Positions 34,238-44,373 of a stretch of DNA of 64,000 nt are shown piece by piece. Numbering within the stretch: position 1 is the stretch's first letter; every line of letters starts with the position of its first letter. The DNA lies in NCBI GenBank assembly GCA_049841135.1, contig JASGHK010000005.1, positions 2,542,001 through 2,606,000 on the forward strand, in the 5' to 3' direction. The position numbers and the translations under genes are program-made. This DNA comes from JACRCT01 sp049841135 (GTDB lineage: Bacteria > Myxococcota > Myxococcia > Myxococcales > UBA5297). The notes beneath the pieces were generated by a model. The model ran no database searches, was not told the DNA's origin, and worked only from the letters and a program-made list of their open reading frames with translations.

Positions 34238-37200
34238 TCCTGGCGGCGCAGGATGGCAGGAACGGCGCCGACGTAGCCACCCACGATCCACACGTCGGAC
34301 TTGCTGCTGCCCCAGACCTGGGAGAGCGCCGCCCCCGGGTTCTGCGTCGGCTTGAACTCCACTCCGTCCCAGTGCAGCGCCGTCCCCGAGCCGCCCACCG
34401 CCCAGACGTCGTTCGGCCCGCTCCCCCACAGCCCGGTGATCGACTGCGGGATGCCGGTGAACGCCGGGGTCCAGGTGCTGCCGTTCCAGTGGTAGGGCGT
34501 GCCCTGCGCGCCCGCGACCCAGAGGTCGGTGCTCGAGAGGCCCCAGATGGCGTAGAGGGGAGACGGCGCCGGGCAGGTGACCTCGACCCAGCTGCTGCCC
34601 TGCCAGCGCAGGAGGAGGCCGGCCCAGGAGGGGCTCCCGCCGGCCGCCCAGACGTCGTTGGGGCCGCTGCCCCAGACCGCCCGCAGGTCGCCGGTGGTGG
34701 GGCTGGTCACCGCGGTCCAGGCGGTGCCCTGCCAGTGCAGGATGGTGCCGCCGTCGCCCACCGCCCAGACGTCGTCCGCGCTGCTGCCCCACACGCCGTA
34801 GAGGTCCGCGGCCGAGGGGACCGTGGCCAGCGTCGAGGCCGACGGCTCGGCGTGGAGGATGGTGCCCTTCTGGCCCACCGCCCAGATGGCCGTGCCGCTC
34901 GCGGGGCCCCAGGCCGCGAAGAGCGCCTTCGAGGCCGCGCTGGTCACGTTGTTCCACTGCGTCCCGGTCCAGTGGATGACCGTGCCGTAGTCACCGACGC
35001 CCCAGACGTCGTTCGCGGCGCGGCCCCAGAGCCCCCACAGGACCTTGGCTCCGGTCGGCGGCGTCACCGTCGACCAGCCGGGTTCGCACTTGTTCTGCGT
35101 CCCGTTGCCCGCGCAGAGCAGGGGCGCGGCGCAGGTCCCGCAATTGGGGTAGCGCCAGACCCCGCACCGATCACTGACCGAGGAGACGCCGCACTGGGCG
35201 CCCGCCTGGGTGCACAGCTCGGCGTCGGTCTCTCCCGTGCAGCCGCACTGGTTCGGGGCCCCGCCGCCGCCGCAGGAGCTGGGGGTAGTGCAGTCGCCGC
35301 AGGAGGCCACCGTCCGCTGCTGGCCGCACTCGTCCACCGCCGAGAGCCTCCCGCAGGCCGCCGAGTGCAGCGAGCAGAACGTCGCGTCGGTCTCGGTGCA
35401 GACGCACTGGTTGGCGGTGCAGTCCTGGTACGTCGGGCAGGCGCCGCAGAAAGGCTTGCGGCTCTTGCCGCAGTTGTCGGTCACCGTCAGCGTCCCGCAG
35501 TGCGCCCCGGCGTGGGAGCAGAGCGTCTCGTCGCTGTCGCAGCCGCAGAGGTTGGGGGTGCCCCCTCCGCCGCAAGAGCCTCGGAGGGATCGCAGCCGCC
35601 GCAGGAGGCCACCGTGCGCGGCTTGCCGCAGTTGTCGGTGCCGGAGAGGGCGCCGCAGAGCGCGTGGCCCCGGTAGCAGAAGTCCGCGTCGCTCTCGCAG
35701 CCGCAGACGTTGGGCACGCCCGTACCGCCGCAGGCGGTCCCCGAGGCGCAGGTGCCGCACTGGGCGTACCGGGTCTGGCCGCAGCGGTCCGCGGCGATGA
35801 GCGTGCCGCAGTTCTTCCCCATGCGGATGCAGAGCTCGCTATCGGTCTCGCTGGTGCAGGTGCCCGTGCCGCACACGTTGGGGACGCCCGGGCTGCCCGC
35901 GCCGCAGGTCTTTCCCGAGGCGCAGGTCCCACACGAGGCCACGGTGCGCGGGGCGCCGCAGTCGTCGGTGCCGTTGAGCGTGCCGCAGTCCTTGCCGAGC
36001 CGGGCGCAGAAGGCGGTGTCGCTCTCGGCCTTGCAGCCCCCGGTGCCACAGACGTTCGGGGTGCCGGGCGTGCCGCCGCCGCAGGTCTGGCCGCCGGTAC
36101 ACGCGCCGCAGGAGGCGACGACCCGGGGCGCGTTGCAGTTGTCGGACGCGGCGAGGGTGCCGCAGTCCTTGCCCAACCGGCCGCAGAGCGCGGCGTCGGT
36201 CTCCGGAGTGCAGGGGCCGGTCCCGCAGACGTTCGGAGCGCCAGGGGCGCCGCCGCCACAGGTCTTGCCGGAGGGGCAGGTTCCGCAGGAGGCCACCGAC
36301 CGGGCGAGTCCGCAGTTGTCCTTCCCCTCGAGCCAGCCGCAGTCCTTGCCCTGCCGCGCGCAGAACGCCGCGTCGGTCTCGGGGACACAAGCCGGCGTGC
36401 CACAGACATTGGCCGTCCCGCCCGCGCCGCACGACTTTCCGTTCGGGCAGGTGCCGCACGAGGCGACGGTGCGCGCCGCGCCGCAGTTGTCCGATCCGGC
36501 GAGCTGCCCGCAGTCCTTGCCCTGCCGCGCGCAGAACGCCTCGTCCGTCTCGGGCGTGCAGGTCCCGGTGCCGCAGACGTTGGCCGTTCCGGGATTGCCG
36601 GCGCCGCACGACTTCCCGCTCGGGCAGGTGCCGCAGGAGGCGACGGTGCGTGCCGCGCCGCAGTTGTCCGACCCTGCGACCTGGCCGCAGTCCCTGCCCT
36701 GCCGCGCGCAGAACGCTTCATCCGTCTCGGGCGTGCAGGTCCCGGTGCCGCAGACGTTGCCCGTTCCGGGGCTGCCGGCGCCGCACGACTTCCCGCTCGG
36801 GCAGGTGCCGCAGGAGGCGACGGTGCGTGCCGCGCCGCAGTTGTCCGATCCGGCGACCTGGCCGCAGTCCTTGCCCTGCCGCGCGCAGAACGCTGCGTCC
36901 GTCTCGGGCGTGCAGGTCCCGGTGCCGCAGACGTTGGCCGCTCCGGGGCTGCCGGCGCCGCACGACTTCCCGCTCGGGCAGGTGCCGCACGAGGCGACGG
37001 TGCGCGCCACGCGGCAGTTGTCCGATCCGGCGACCTGGCCGCAGTCCTTGCCCTGACGCGCGCAGAACGCCACGTCCGTCTCGGGTACGCAGCCTGCGTC
37101 CGAGACCGACTTGCACGCGGGAGAGACCGTGTCCGGGACACAGGTGCCGTCGGAACAGACCTGGCACGTGCCGCAGGAGTTCGAGTCCTGGCAGGGAACG

Positions 37201-37256
37201 GCGACGGATTGGGTGCAGCCCGCCAGGAGCAGGGCAAGGATGGACAGCCGCTTCAT
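34234..37256 (-). CDS. Cys-rich repeat and beta-propeller lipoprotein heading the sigma/caspase operon (one frameshift)
   Basis: From the ATG at 37256: a lipoprotein signal (LSILALLLAGC), then about 12 repeats of roughly 59 residues of the form ETDAAFCARQGKDCGQVAGSDNCGAARTVASCGTCPSGKSCG (177-bp DNA units, nearly identical around 36540-37080). The frame shifts near 35570-35580 in the middle of a repeat and continues with further Cys repeats. The last about 330 residues are a propeller of WG.GPNDVWAVG.GGT..HW.G..W blades. Total about 1000 residues. It is translationally coupled to the sigma gene. A surface-exposed sensor or ligand for the downstream signalling genes is a reasonable inference; its role is unproven. 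Confidence 0.82.
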
Positions 37257-37597
37257 TGGGTTCCTCGGAGTGACGTCGGGGTCGAGTCCCCGGTCCCTTC
37301 CCTGACGACCCACTTGCCGGAAGTAACCAACCGACCACCGAACCCCTGGATTCTCCAGACAAAAGCCCGTCCGAAGAGCAGCGGTCCTTCGATGGGCCGA
37401 TGTGGGCAAGCGCAGCCGCACGAACCCCAGTGTCCGCGACTCGAAGTCCGAGGGGAAGACGCTGGAGAGCCGCCGGGCGCGGCCGATCGCTGTCGAGAGC
37501 GGGCCATCGGTATGGCCGCAATTCGAGCCGAGGGACGCGGCCCACAGCCGGTCGAACGCGGCGTTGGGACCCGGAGTCGCAGGCGTCGCGCCTGGCC
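37257..37597 (-). promoter_or_regulatory. Upstream region of the sigma/caspase operon
   Basis: A 341-base gene-free stretch lies between the operon's first gene and the end of the methyltransferase gene. It must carry the operon promoter. I see no long ORF supported by codon pattern, no strong hairpin and no convincing ECF-type -35 (GGAAC) / -10 (CGT) pair at proper spacing. Confidence 0.35.
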
Positions 37598-38429
37598 TCA
37601 CTTCTCCACGCCGACGCGGACGCCCAGTCCCGGCTCGTACAGGTTCACCCCCATGACCTCGGTGCGCCTGGCGCGCAGCCGCACGAGCCCCAGCGTCTGC
37701 CCCCGATCGCGGTCGAGCGCCTCGACGTCCGAGGGGAAGAAGTTCTTCCCCGACAGCTCGAGCGCCTTCTCGAAGTCGCGCCAGTGCCGCCAGCCGTCAG
37801 GCTGCAGGTCGGCTTCCACGTCACACACCTTCCCGCAGCGGCTCCATAGCCCCTGCCAGAAGGCGGCGGTCTTGAAGGCCTGGCACTCGTCCTCCCAGAA
37901 GACTCGGCCGTTGGCCTGGGGCGCCTTCAGGTGCGCCGGCGCCTCGCGGAGCTCCTGAGCCAGGCCGGGGACGACCACCCCCAGCAGCCCGCCCGGCCGG
38001 ACGAAGCCCGAGAGGTAGCCCAGGTAGAGGCTCGTCGGTGCCGAAGTAGTGGTAGGCGTCGATGCACACCACCGCGTCGAAGAAGCCTGCGGCGAAGGGC
38101 AGGGCGTGCGCCTCCGCCTTGACTGGACACACCCGGTCGCCGACGCCTGCCGCCACGGCGCGCTCCCAGTTGTGGTCGGGGCTCATCCAGAGGTCGGTCG
38201 CCCAGACGCGCACGCCCAGCTCGCGCGCGAGGAAGACGCTCGAGAGCGCACGCCCACAGCCGAGGTCGAGGACCCGCATGCCCGGCTCGAGGGGCAGCGC
38301 TTGGCAGAGCCACTCGGTGAGCCACAGGGCGTTGGGCCCCATCTGGTTGTCGAGCACCCACTCCGGGTCGTAGCCGCGCGAGCGCGGGAACTCCGGCCGC
38401 TCCAGCAGCCGGGCGATCTCTGCCTTCAT
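37598..38429 (-). CDS. Class I SAM-dependent methyltransferase (one frameshift)
   Basis: The ATG at 38429 begins MKAEIARLLERPEFPRSRGYDPEW. The SAM-binding motif I is VLDLGCGRALSS, with the acidic strand VRVWATDLWMSP and motif IV FDAVVCIDAYHYFGTD. The frame breaks near 38030-38040, in the loop after YHYFGTDE, and continues in the next frame as GYLSGFVRPGGLLGVVVPGL and then to GVNLYEPGLGVRVGVEK. Both halves together give a normal small methyltransferase of about 276 residues. The substrate cannot be told from the sequence. Confidence 0.85.
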
Positions 38430-38451
38430 GCCGTCTCTCCTCGGGCTCCGG

Positions 38452-39693
38452 CTACAGCCGGTCGAGCGCGCCGTTGAGCGCTTCCGTCAGCGCACGGTCC
38501 GCCGACGCCTCGCAGGTGAACCCGGCCGGTCCTGCTTGCACCAGCGGGGCGATGGCCGCCCCCACGCCCTGCACGGTGCGGCCGGCGAAGGTCGCGTTCC
38601 AGGACGCCTGGGCCACGCACATCGCCGCGTTGCCCTCCAGCTTGAGCGACAGCTTGAGGGTCGGCGCCAGGACCAGCTCGGCCTTGGCCAGCTCGCCCAC
38701 CAGCACCTGCTGCGCCAGGCCGCGGCGGATGGTCTCCTGCGCCTGCTGGCGGATCATGAAGACGACGTGGTTCCTGCCGGCGAGCAGCTCCTCGTGCCGC
38801 TCGGGGATGCCGGAGACGTCGACGGCCACGGTCTTTCCCGCGACCTTCGCGCGGCCCGAGCCGGGCGTGGTTGGGGCAGCGCCAGGGCCGGAGCCAGGAG
38901 CGGGGGGCAGCACGGGCGCAGCGACCGGGGGCGGGGGCAGGGCAGGGACGGGAACCGGAGCCGCAGGCGTCGCGCCTGGCTGCGCGAGGTAGGCGAGCAG
39001 CCGCTTCACCACGTCCGCCTCCTCCGTCCCGGTGGTGTCCGGCCACAGCTTGTACTGGACCCAGGCGCCGGGGGCGGCCTCGAGGTTGCTCTTCACCATG
39101 CGCGGCAGCGCGCGCGCGTAGACCACCGTCGAGCCGTCGCCGCGCGGCCACCACCAGACGAGCAGCGCGGAGTCGATCTCCTCGTTCACCTTCCACTTCA
39201 CGGTGATGCCGTGGTGGACCTTGCGCTCCGACTGCCCGATCCGCGTGCCCAGGAAGGCCTTGAGGAAGGAGGTGGTGGCGCCGGGGTCGTCGACCTTGGC
39301 GATCTCGGGGGTGTTCAGCCGCGGGTCGCTGCGGTCGATGCGGTCGTAGGACCTGCGGTCGTTCTCGCGGAACGCCTGCCACTCCGACTCGACGATGGCG
39401 CGGGTCAGCTTCCACGCCTCGTCGCCCTCCGGCGTGGGCCGGTACTGGAAGGGGAGGCGGTCCTGGGCGTCGACGACCTTTCCCTGCTCGGCCGCGACGA
39501 ACTGGCGGACCATGGGGCCGACGGACTCCGGCGGCACCGGCGTCGCCACGAAGCGCGCCGTCGGGTTCAGGTACGAGTCGCTGGTGTACTTGAAGTCGAC
39601 GCGGCTGAAGTGGCGCGAGCAGCCGGTGGACGCGAGCGCCATCCAGGCGAGCGCCGCAAGGGCGCCCAGCCGGCCGAGATTTCGGTTCTTCAC
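38452..39693 (-). CDS. Hypothetical lipoprotein with Pro-rich linker
   Basis: A GTG start at 39693 gives VKNRNLGRLGALAALAWMALASTGC, a good lipoprotein signal of normal length; the open frame extends 34 codons upstream without signal-like features. The mature 390-residue protein has an N-terminal globular part (FKYTSDSYLNPTARFVATPVPPESVG), a Pro/Ala linker (VPALPPPPVAAPVLPPAPGSGPG), and a C-terminal domain (VAVDVSGIPERHEELLAGRNHVVFMI) resembling PEGA-like or envelope accessory domains only weakly. Function unknown. Confidence 0.72.
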   Translation of the reverse strand: MKNRNLGRLGALAALAWMALASTGCSRHFSRVDFKYTSDSYLNPTARFVATPVPPESVGPMVRQFVAAEQGKVVDAQDRLPFQYRPTPEGDEAWKLTRAIVESEWQAFRENDRRSYDRIDRSDPRLNTPEIAKVDDPGATTSFLKAFLGTRIGQSERKVHHGITVKWKVNEEIDSALLVWWWPRGDGSTVVYARALPRMVKSNLEAAPGAWVQYKLWPDTTGTEEADVVKRLLAYLAQPGATPAAPVPVPALPPPPVAAPVLPPAPGSGPGAAPTTPGSGRAKVAGKTVAVDVSGIPERHEELLAGRNHVVFMIRQQAQETIRRGLAQQVLVGELAKAELVLAPTLKLSLKLEGNAAMCVAQASWNATFAGRTVQGVGAAIAPLVQAGPAGFTCEASADRALTEALNGALDRL

Positions 39694-39807
39694 GTTCGAT
39701 GACCTCACGGAACTGGAAAGCTCCGGTCGCCTCCAAGGCCCCGGCCGGATGATCGATGGGTGCCACGGTAGACGGAACTGGGGGCGGAAGGCCACTGGCC
39801 GCCACGC

Positions 39808-40038
39808 GCCCGATCACCGAAGGTGCAGCCGAGCACCCAGGGCATGTCTGGTGCCTCGCACCAACACGCCCCTCGGATTGCCGGCCTCGTGCCGGCTAGC
39901 TTGAAGAACGACCCCACCGTCCGGCCAATCCTGCGGGCGCTGATGGTGAGGCCGGCGAAGCCAAGATGGGGTCGGACGGTCGTGAGTTTCGGGCAAGCTT
40001 GCCGGCACGAGGCTCAGGCACGCCATCGGTGATCGGGC
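39808..40038. repeat. 231-bp imperfect palindromic element with 13-bp terminal inverted repeats (MITE-like)
   Basis: The ends GCCCGATCACCGA (39808-39820) and 40026-40038 are perfect inverted copies. Inner arms 39884-39902 and 39995-40013 match in 18 of 19 positions, and a third, partly shuffled pairing (ACGACCCC.../...GGTCGT) lies nearer the centre at about 39907-39985. The whole stretch can fold into one long hairpin. It fills most of the 366-base gap between two lipoprotein genes and contains no convincing gene. Short ORFs on both strands start with LVPASL only because the arms are inverted copies. It looks like a non-autonomous mobile or REP-type element; I saw no flanking target duplication. 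Confidence 0.75.
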
Positions 40039-40059
40039 ACGAGGGAGGCTTGCTGACGA

Positions 40060-40641
40060 TCACGGAGTCGCGAGCAGGTCGGCGAGCTCCGGGCGGTGGC
40101 GCAGCAGCACCTCGACGGTCGCCGGGTCGACGACTCCACCGGTGAGCTTCTTGGAGAGCGTCACCCAATGCTCGTTCTTGGCGAAGTCGGCCTTCATCGA
40201 CTTCACCTGGGCGCGCAGCTCCTTCTTGACCTCCTCGGGCACGTTCTTGTCGTCGATGGCCGCCTGCAGTTCCTTGACGCCCTCGCTGAGGCGTCCCGCG
40301 AAGTCGTCGAGGAAGGCGGCTCCCTGGGTGGAGTTGAAGGCCCAGACGATCCGCCCATTGGTGCGCACGAACTCGGCGTAGCTGGGGAAGCCGGCCTGGC
40401 GCACCGCTCCCTCGATGCCCGCAAAGCTCTGGCTCGCCGCCTCGGCCGGCACCTGCTCGCCAGCCTCGAGGCGCTCGGCCAGCTTGGGGGCGGCCTTGCG
40501 CACCGCACGGAACGCCTCGACGTAGCGGATGACCTGCTCCTCGGTGAGCGCGCCTTCGCTCGCCGGCGACCCGCCCCGAGTGCAGGAAGGCAGGGCGGCG
40601 AGGGTCAGCAAGGTCAGCGCCAGCGAGAGCCGCGGGGACAT
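40060..40641 (-). CDS. Hypothetical helical lipoprotein
   Basis: The 193-residue product has a lipoprotein signal (LTLLTLAALPSC). It is largely alpha-helical (EEQVIRYVEAFRAVRKAAPKLAERLEAG, VKKELRAQVKSMKADFAKNEHWVTLSKKL). No cofactor motif is visible. It starts after GGAGGCC-type purines at 40641. The function is unknown. Confidence 0.68.
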   Translation of the reverse strand: MSPRLSLALTLLTLAALPSCTRGGSPASEGALTEEQVIRYVEAFRAVRKAAPKLAERLEAGEQVPAEAASQSFAGIEGAVRQAGFPSYAEFVRTNGRIVWAFNSTQGAAFLDDFAGRLSEGVKELQAAIDDKNVPEEVKKELRAQVKSMKADFAKNEHWVTLSKKLTGGVVDPATVEVLLRHRPELADLLATP

Positions 40642-40835
40642 GGGGCCTCCAGGTGAAGGGCCCCATCGTCGGGCGGCGAGCCGCCGGAGGCAACGCCGCC
40701 GCCGCCCCTCCCCCGCCTCCCCGTCGCGGATGGATCGGGAGGATCAAAGAGAGGATGCTCGGGGCTCCGGTGAGGAGCCCGTGGGTGCCTTCGGCTAGCC
40801 GGGGCGTGACACGCCGACGGATCACACCCGGAGGG

Positions 40836-41504
40836 TCACTGGTCCCAGCAGTGGGCCCGCTGGTCGTTGATGGAGATCCAGAACCGCGTGTCGCTCGGCA
40901 CCGTGCCGTGGGCGTGGAACGCCCAGCCGCCGCTCGCCTGGCCGCCCTGTGGCCAGGTCGCGCCATACCAGTTCTGCGCGTCCATGCCCGCGACGAGCTT
41001 TCCGTCGTGGAACTCCGCCATCCGATAGCCCTTGCCGAGCGCCTGTTCGCACGCTGCGTTGGCCGCGGCCAGGTTCTGCAGCGAGTTCCCGGCGACCGGC
41101 TGCGTGACGCCCACCCGCCCCGGTGCCCAACCCTCGTAGTACTCCCGGTTCGGGGTCACGGCATACGGCGGGCGCGGCGAGCCGTCGGGCTTGAAGCACA
41201 GGATGGGACGGCGCTCGGTGCACAGGGTGTCGCCGTCGTAGGCGTTGCAGGACCCGCCTTCGGTCTTGGGCTGCCCGTGGCAGGTCACCATCACCGTCTT
41301 GAGCTGCTCGTCCTGCTTTGCCTTGGCCCAGGTCATGCCGCGACGCGGTCCAGGCTTTTCCTGCTTCTGCTGTTGCAGTTGCTGCTGCTGGGGGCTGGCC
41401 TGCTGCGACGGCTGCTTCGGAGTCTTTCGGACAGGCCGCTCTGTGGGCGGGGTCTGGCCAAGTGCAAGGAGGAGGAGTGCCGCGAGCGTCGGAAGGGCGT
41501 GCAT
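40836..41504 (-). CDS. Hypothetical secreted protein with Gln-rich linker
   Basis: The product has about 222 residues from the ATG at 41504 (MHALPTLAALLLLALGQ, a signal peptide). After a Gln/Lys/Pro linker (SPQQQQLQQQKQEKPG) comes a domain with four or more cysteines (VTCHGQPKTEGGSCNAYDGDTLC, ILCFKPDGS) and a C-terminal WISINDQRAHCWDQ. That ending resembles C-type-lectin-like or FGE-type small extracellular folds. I do not recognise a precise family. Confidence 0.62.
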   Translation of the reverse strand: MHALPTLAALLLLALGQTPPTERPVRKTPKQPSQQASPQQQQLQQQKQEKPGPRRGMTWAKAKQDEQLKTVMVTCHGQPKTEGGSCNAYDGDTLCTERRPILCFKPDGSPRPPYAVTPNREYYEGWAPGRVGVTQPVAGNSLQNLAAANAACEQALGKGYRMAEFHDGKLVAGMDAQNWYGATWPQGGQASGGWAFHAHGTVPSDTRFWISINDQRAHCWDQ

Positions 41505-41609
41505 TGGTTCCCCCATGTCGAGAACAGGCACTCAAGAACGCGCCGCGAGCCGAAAGGATCTCCCGGCTCGAGTGGTGCCTGCTCTCGGGCTGCTCCGGCC
41601 CCGTCACCT

Positions 41610-44208
41610 TCAGGGGCAGGCCGGGGCGTAGCGCACCGTCACCCGCACCGCATCAAGCGACGCTTCGGCGCGCCAGTCGATCATCGGTCCCATGGCCGCG
41701 ATGGCGACGCCGAAGTCCGGCGAGTTGAGCTCGCGAGCCGTCCACCCGTGGCCCCACAGCGAGCCGGAGTAGGTGACGGTCTCCCACGTGTCGGGCCAGG
41801 TCCCACTGTCCTTCTGTGCCGTCCCCACCAGCTTGCCGCCCGCGAACAGGCGGATTCTCGTGGTCCTGGATGTCGTCCGGCAGGCTCGCCTTGCGCACGA
41901 CTTTCACCTCGATGCTGGTGACCGACGCCGTCTCGGGCAGCGCGAAGCCGAAGCCGCTCGCCACCAGGTAATCGCTGGCGCGGGGCGCGCCCGAGAGAGC
42001 GTCTTGAGTCAGGGTAGCGAGCGCACCGATACCGTCTTCGTTGGCCACGCGCTCTGCGTCCTGCCAGGGGACGAAGCTGAAGTCCGCGACGAAGTTCGCG
42101 CCGGCGGTCGCCGAGCGCGGCCCGGCCACGTCGTCTCCCGGGCAGCCGCAGACGCCGTCGGTGCCGCCGCCGCCGCAGGTCGTCCCTCCGCTGCACTGGC
42201 CGCCGTTGCAGAGGACGGGGTGGCCGCAGCCGTCGTCGAGGGTCGCGCACTCGCGCGGGCCGCAGACCGGCTGGGGCGTGCAGCCGCACTCCCCCGGCTT
42301 CCCTCCGCCGCCGCAGGTGTCGTGGCCGGAGCAGGTGCCGCACGCGACCCACTCGCTGCATCCGTTGTCCTCGAGCAGGCCACAGGAGAGCCCCGCCTCG
42401 GCGCAGGTCTTCGGGTGACACGGCGGCACCTCGCCCGCAGGCGGCATCGCGCATGCGCGGGCTCCGCAGTACGAACTGCCCGAGGAGTACACGCACCTCT
42501 GGCTCTGGCACTCCGAGTCCCAGACGCAGCGCTCGCCGTCGGCCAGGGGCTTCGTGCAGCGGCGGGCGCTGAACCCCCCGCCGCAGAAGAGGCCGGGGGC
42601 GCACGGCTGGCCCTCGCAGCTCTCCCCTTCGCGGCGCCAGTCGATGCAGGTGCCGCGCTCGCAGAACTGGCTCGTGGGGCACTCGGAGGACCGCTGGCAC
42701 GTGGAGCCCGCTGCCTTCTTCGGCTTGCAGACGGAGCCGCTCGCCGAGTCGCAGTACGAGGCCAGGTCGCAGACCTGCAGAAGGGTGCACCGCTTGCCGG
42801 CCGTCGCCGGCGCGCAGACGAGGTCCACGCGCGTGCACGTCCCGGAGGAGCAGAAGAACGGCGTCTGGCAGGAGTCTTCGGTCGTGCAGGCGCCGCCGGG
42901 AGGCGCGAAGGCCTTGCAGACGCCGCCGGAGCAGAATGCCAACGGCTGGCAGTCGGAGCTTCCGCTGCAGGGATCGCCCAGGCCCGGGCGGACCGCGCAG
43001 CGTCGGGCCTGGTTGCAGAAGCCTGTCAGGCACATCTCGTGGGCCTCGCAGGACGCCCCCGGGGCGTAGGTGTCGTGGCAGAGGTGATCGACGGAGAGGC
43101 AGAACTCGCCCGCCGCGCAGTCGGACTTGGCGGAGCACGGCACCCGGCAGGTCCCGGAGTGGCAGAGCCCGCTGGTGCACGCGTCGTCCGAAGTGCAGGG
43201 TTCGCCGACGGCCTTGCCCTGGGCGCACACGCCGGCGCTGCAGCCGCCGTTCTGGCACTCGCCGTGGAACGAGCAACGGGCGCCGTCGGGCTTGCCGCAG
43301 CGCGAGGTCGCCCGGTTGCACAGGGAGGTCCGGCACTGCGTGTCGGCCGAGCAGGGGGCGCCGTTGGCGAGGAGCGGTGCGCACTGGCCCGCCGCGGCGT
43401 CGCAGAGACCCTCGCGGCAATCCTCCGTCGCCGAGCAGGCTTCACCCAGGCGCCCGCCGGGATTGCAGGTCTTCTTGGTGCGATGGCAGAAGCCCGAGGC
43501 GCACTCGTTCGAGCCCAGGCAGCCCGCGCCGTCGGCGAGCAGGGGCGCGCAGGTCCCGGCATCGGCGGCGCAGAAGAGACCCGCGCCGCAGGGGATGTGG
43601 GGCGGGTCGACGCAGTTGCCGCCCGCGGCGCGCAAGGGCTTGCAGACATGGCAGGCCTCGCCGGCGTCGTTCGGGCCGCGCAGGCCGGTGACGCAGGTCA
43701 GGCCGTCGGCGCAGGTCCGCTCATCGCAGAGCTCTTCGAGGCCCGCCATGGGCCGCTCCGTCGCTCGAGACGGATCGTCGACGAAGGCGAGGAACCGGCC
43801 ACACGGGCCGCAGCCGCCGTCGGAGGTGCAGGGGCTCTGCACGTGCTCGCAGGCCGCGGTCTCGAGCCAGGCCGCGCACGCGTCGGCCTCGGCGGGGGTG
43901 AGGCCGGGCAGGAGCTGCTCGACGCCGAAGACCGCGCCGCCCGCCGGATCCCGGGACTCCACGAGGCGGCAGGTGGTGAAGAACTGCAGGACGTCCACGC
44001 ACTCCTTCGAGTCGCGATAGGCGAAGGAGAGGGCGGAGTCCTTGGGGCAGCGCGCGAGCACGCCACAGAGCCCGGCGTAGACCTTCCGCAGGGCCTCGGC
44101 GCCCTGGCCACCGTCGTCGCTGCCCGGGCCGCTCGGGCAGGAGGAGCAGCTGGAGATCGAGAGCAGGACGCAGGCAAAGGCGGCAACGCTGCGAACGGTG
44201 ATGGTCAT
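41610..44208 (-). CDS. Large Cys-rich lipoprotein with tail-fibre-like C-terminal domain (one frameshift)
   Basis: From 44208: a lipoprotein signal (FACVLLSISSC), then a 150-residue helical section and about fifteen EGF-like Cys units of the style GEPCTSDDACTSGLCHSGTC. A CGGGG..GECGC zone follows (DTCGGGGKPGECGC). The C-terminal domain starts ANFVADFSFVPWQDAERV...YLVASGFGFALPETASVTSIEVKVVRKA, breaks in frame near 41850-41865, and ends SLWGHGWTARELNSPDFGVAIAAM. That domain is common in myxobacterial and phage-like extracellular proteins. Same architecture class as the gene at 25311. It is probably a surface protein of about 865 residues. Confidence 0.8.
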
Positions 44209-44320
44209 GGCCCCGCCCTCCGGTTCGAGACGGGCCGGAGGATAGCGGGTGGCGCGCTAGAACCGCCAGTGTGGCCGTCTTCTTCTACGGGGCCCAGTGG
44301 AGCGGCGCGAAGAAAGCAAA

Positions 44321-44351
44321 GAAGGGAGGCCCAGGAATCGGGCCTCCCTTC
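44321..44351 (-). terminator. Intrinsic terminator of the M15 peptidase gene
   Basis: On the minus strand a perfect 12-bp stem (44351-44340 with 44332-44321) encloses a 7-base loop and is followed by TTTGCTTTCTT. It begins 22 bases after the stop at 44374. This is the only hairpin in the window with a clear T-rich tail and is a convincing rho-independent terminator. Confidence 0.8.
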
Positions 44352-44373
44352 TCCTTGCGGGGGGACAGACTGA

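Noticed and set aside
39823..40032. Small ORFs on both strands inside the palindrome
   Set aside because: They mirror each other because of the inverted arms and lack ribosome sites; treated as a repeat, not genes.
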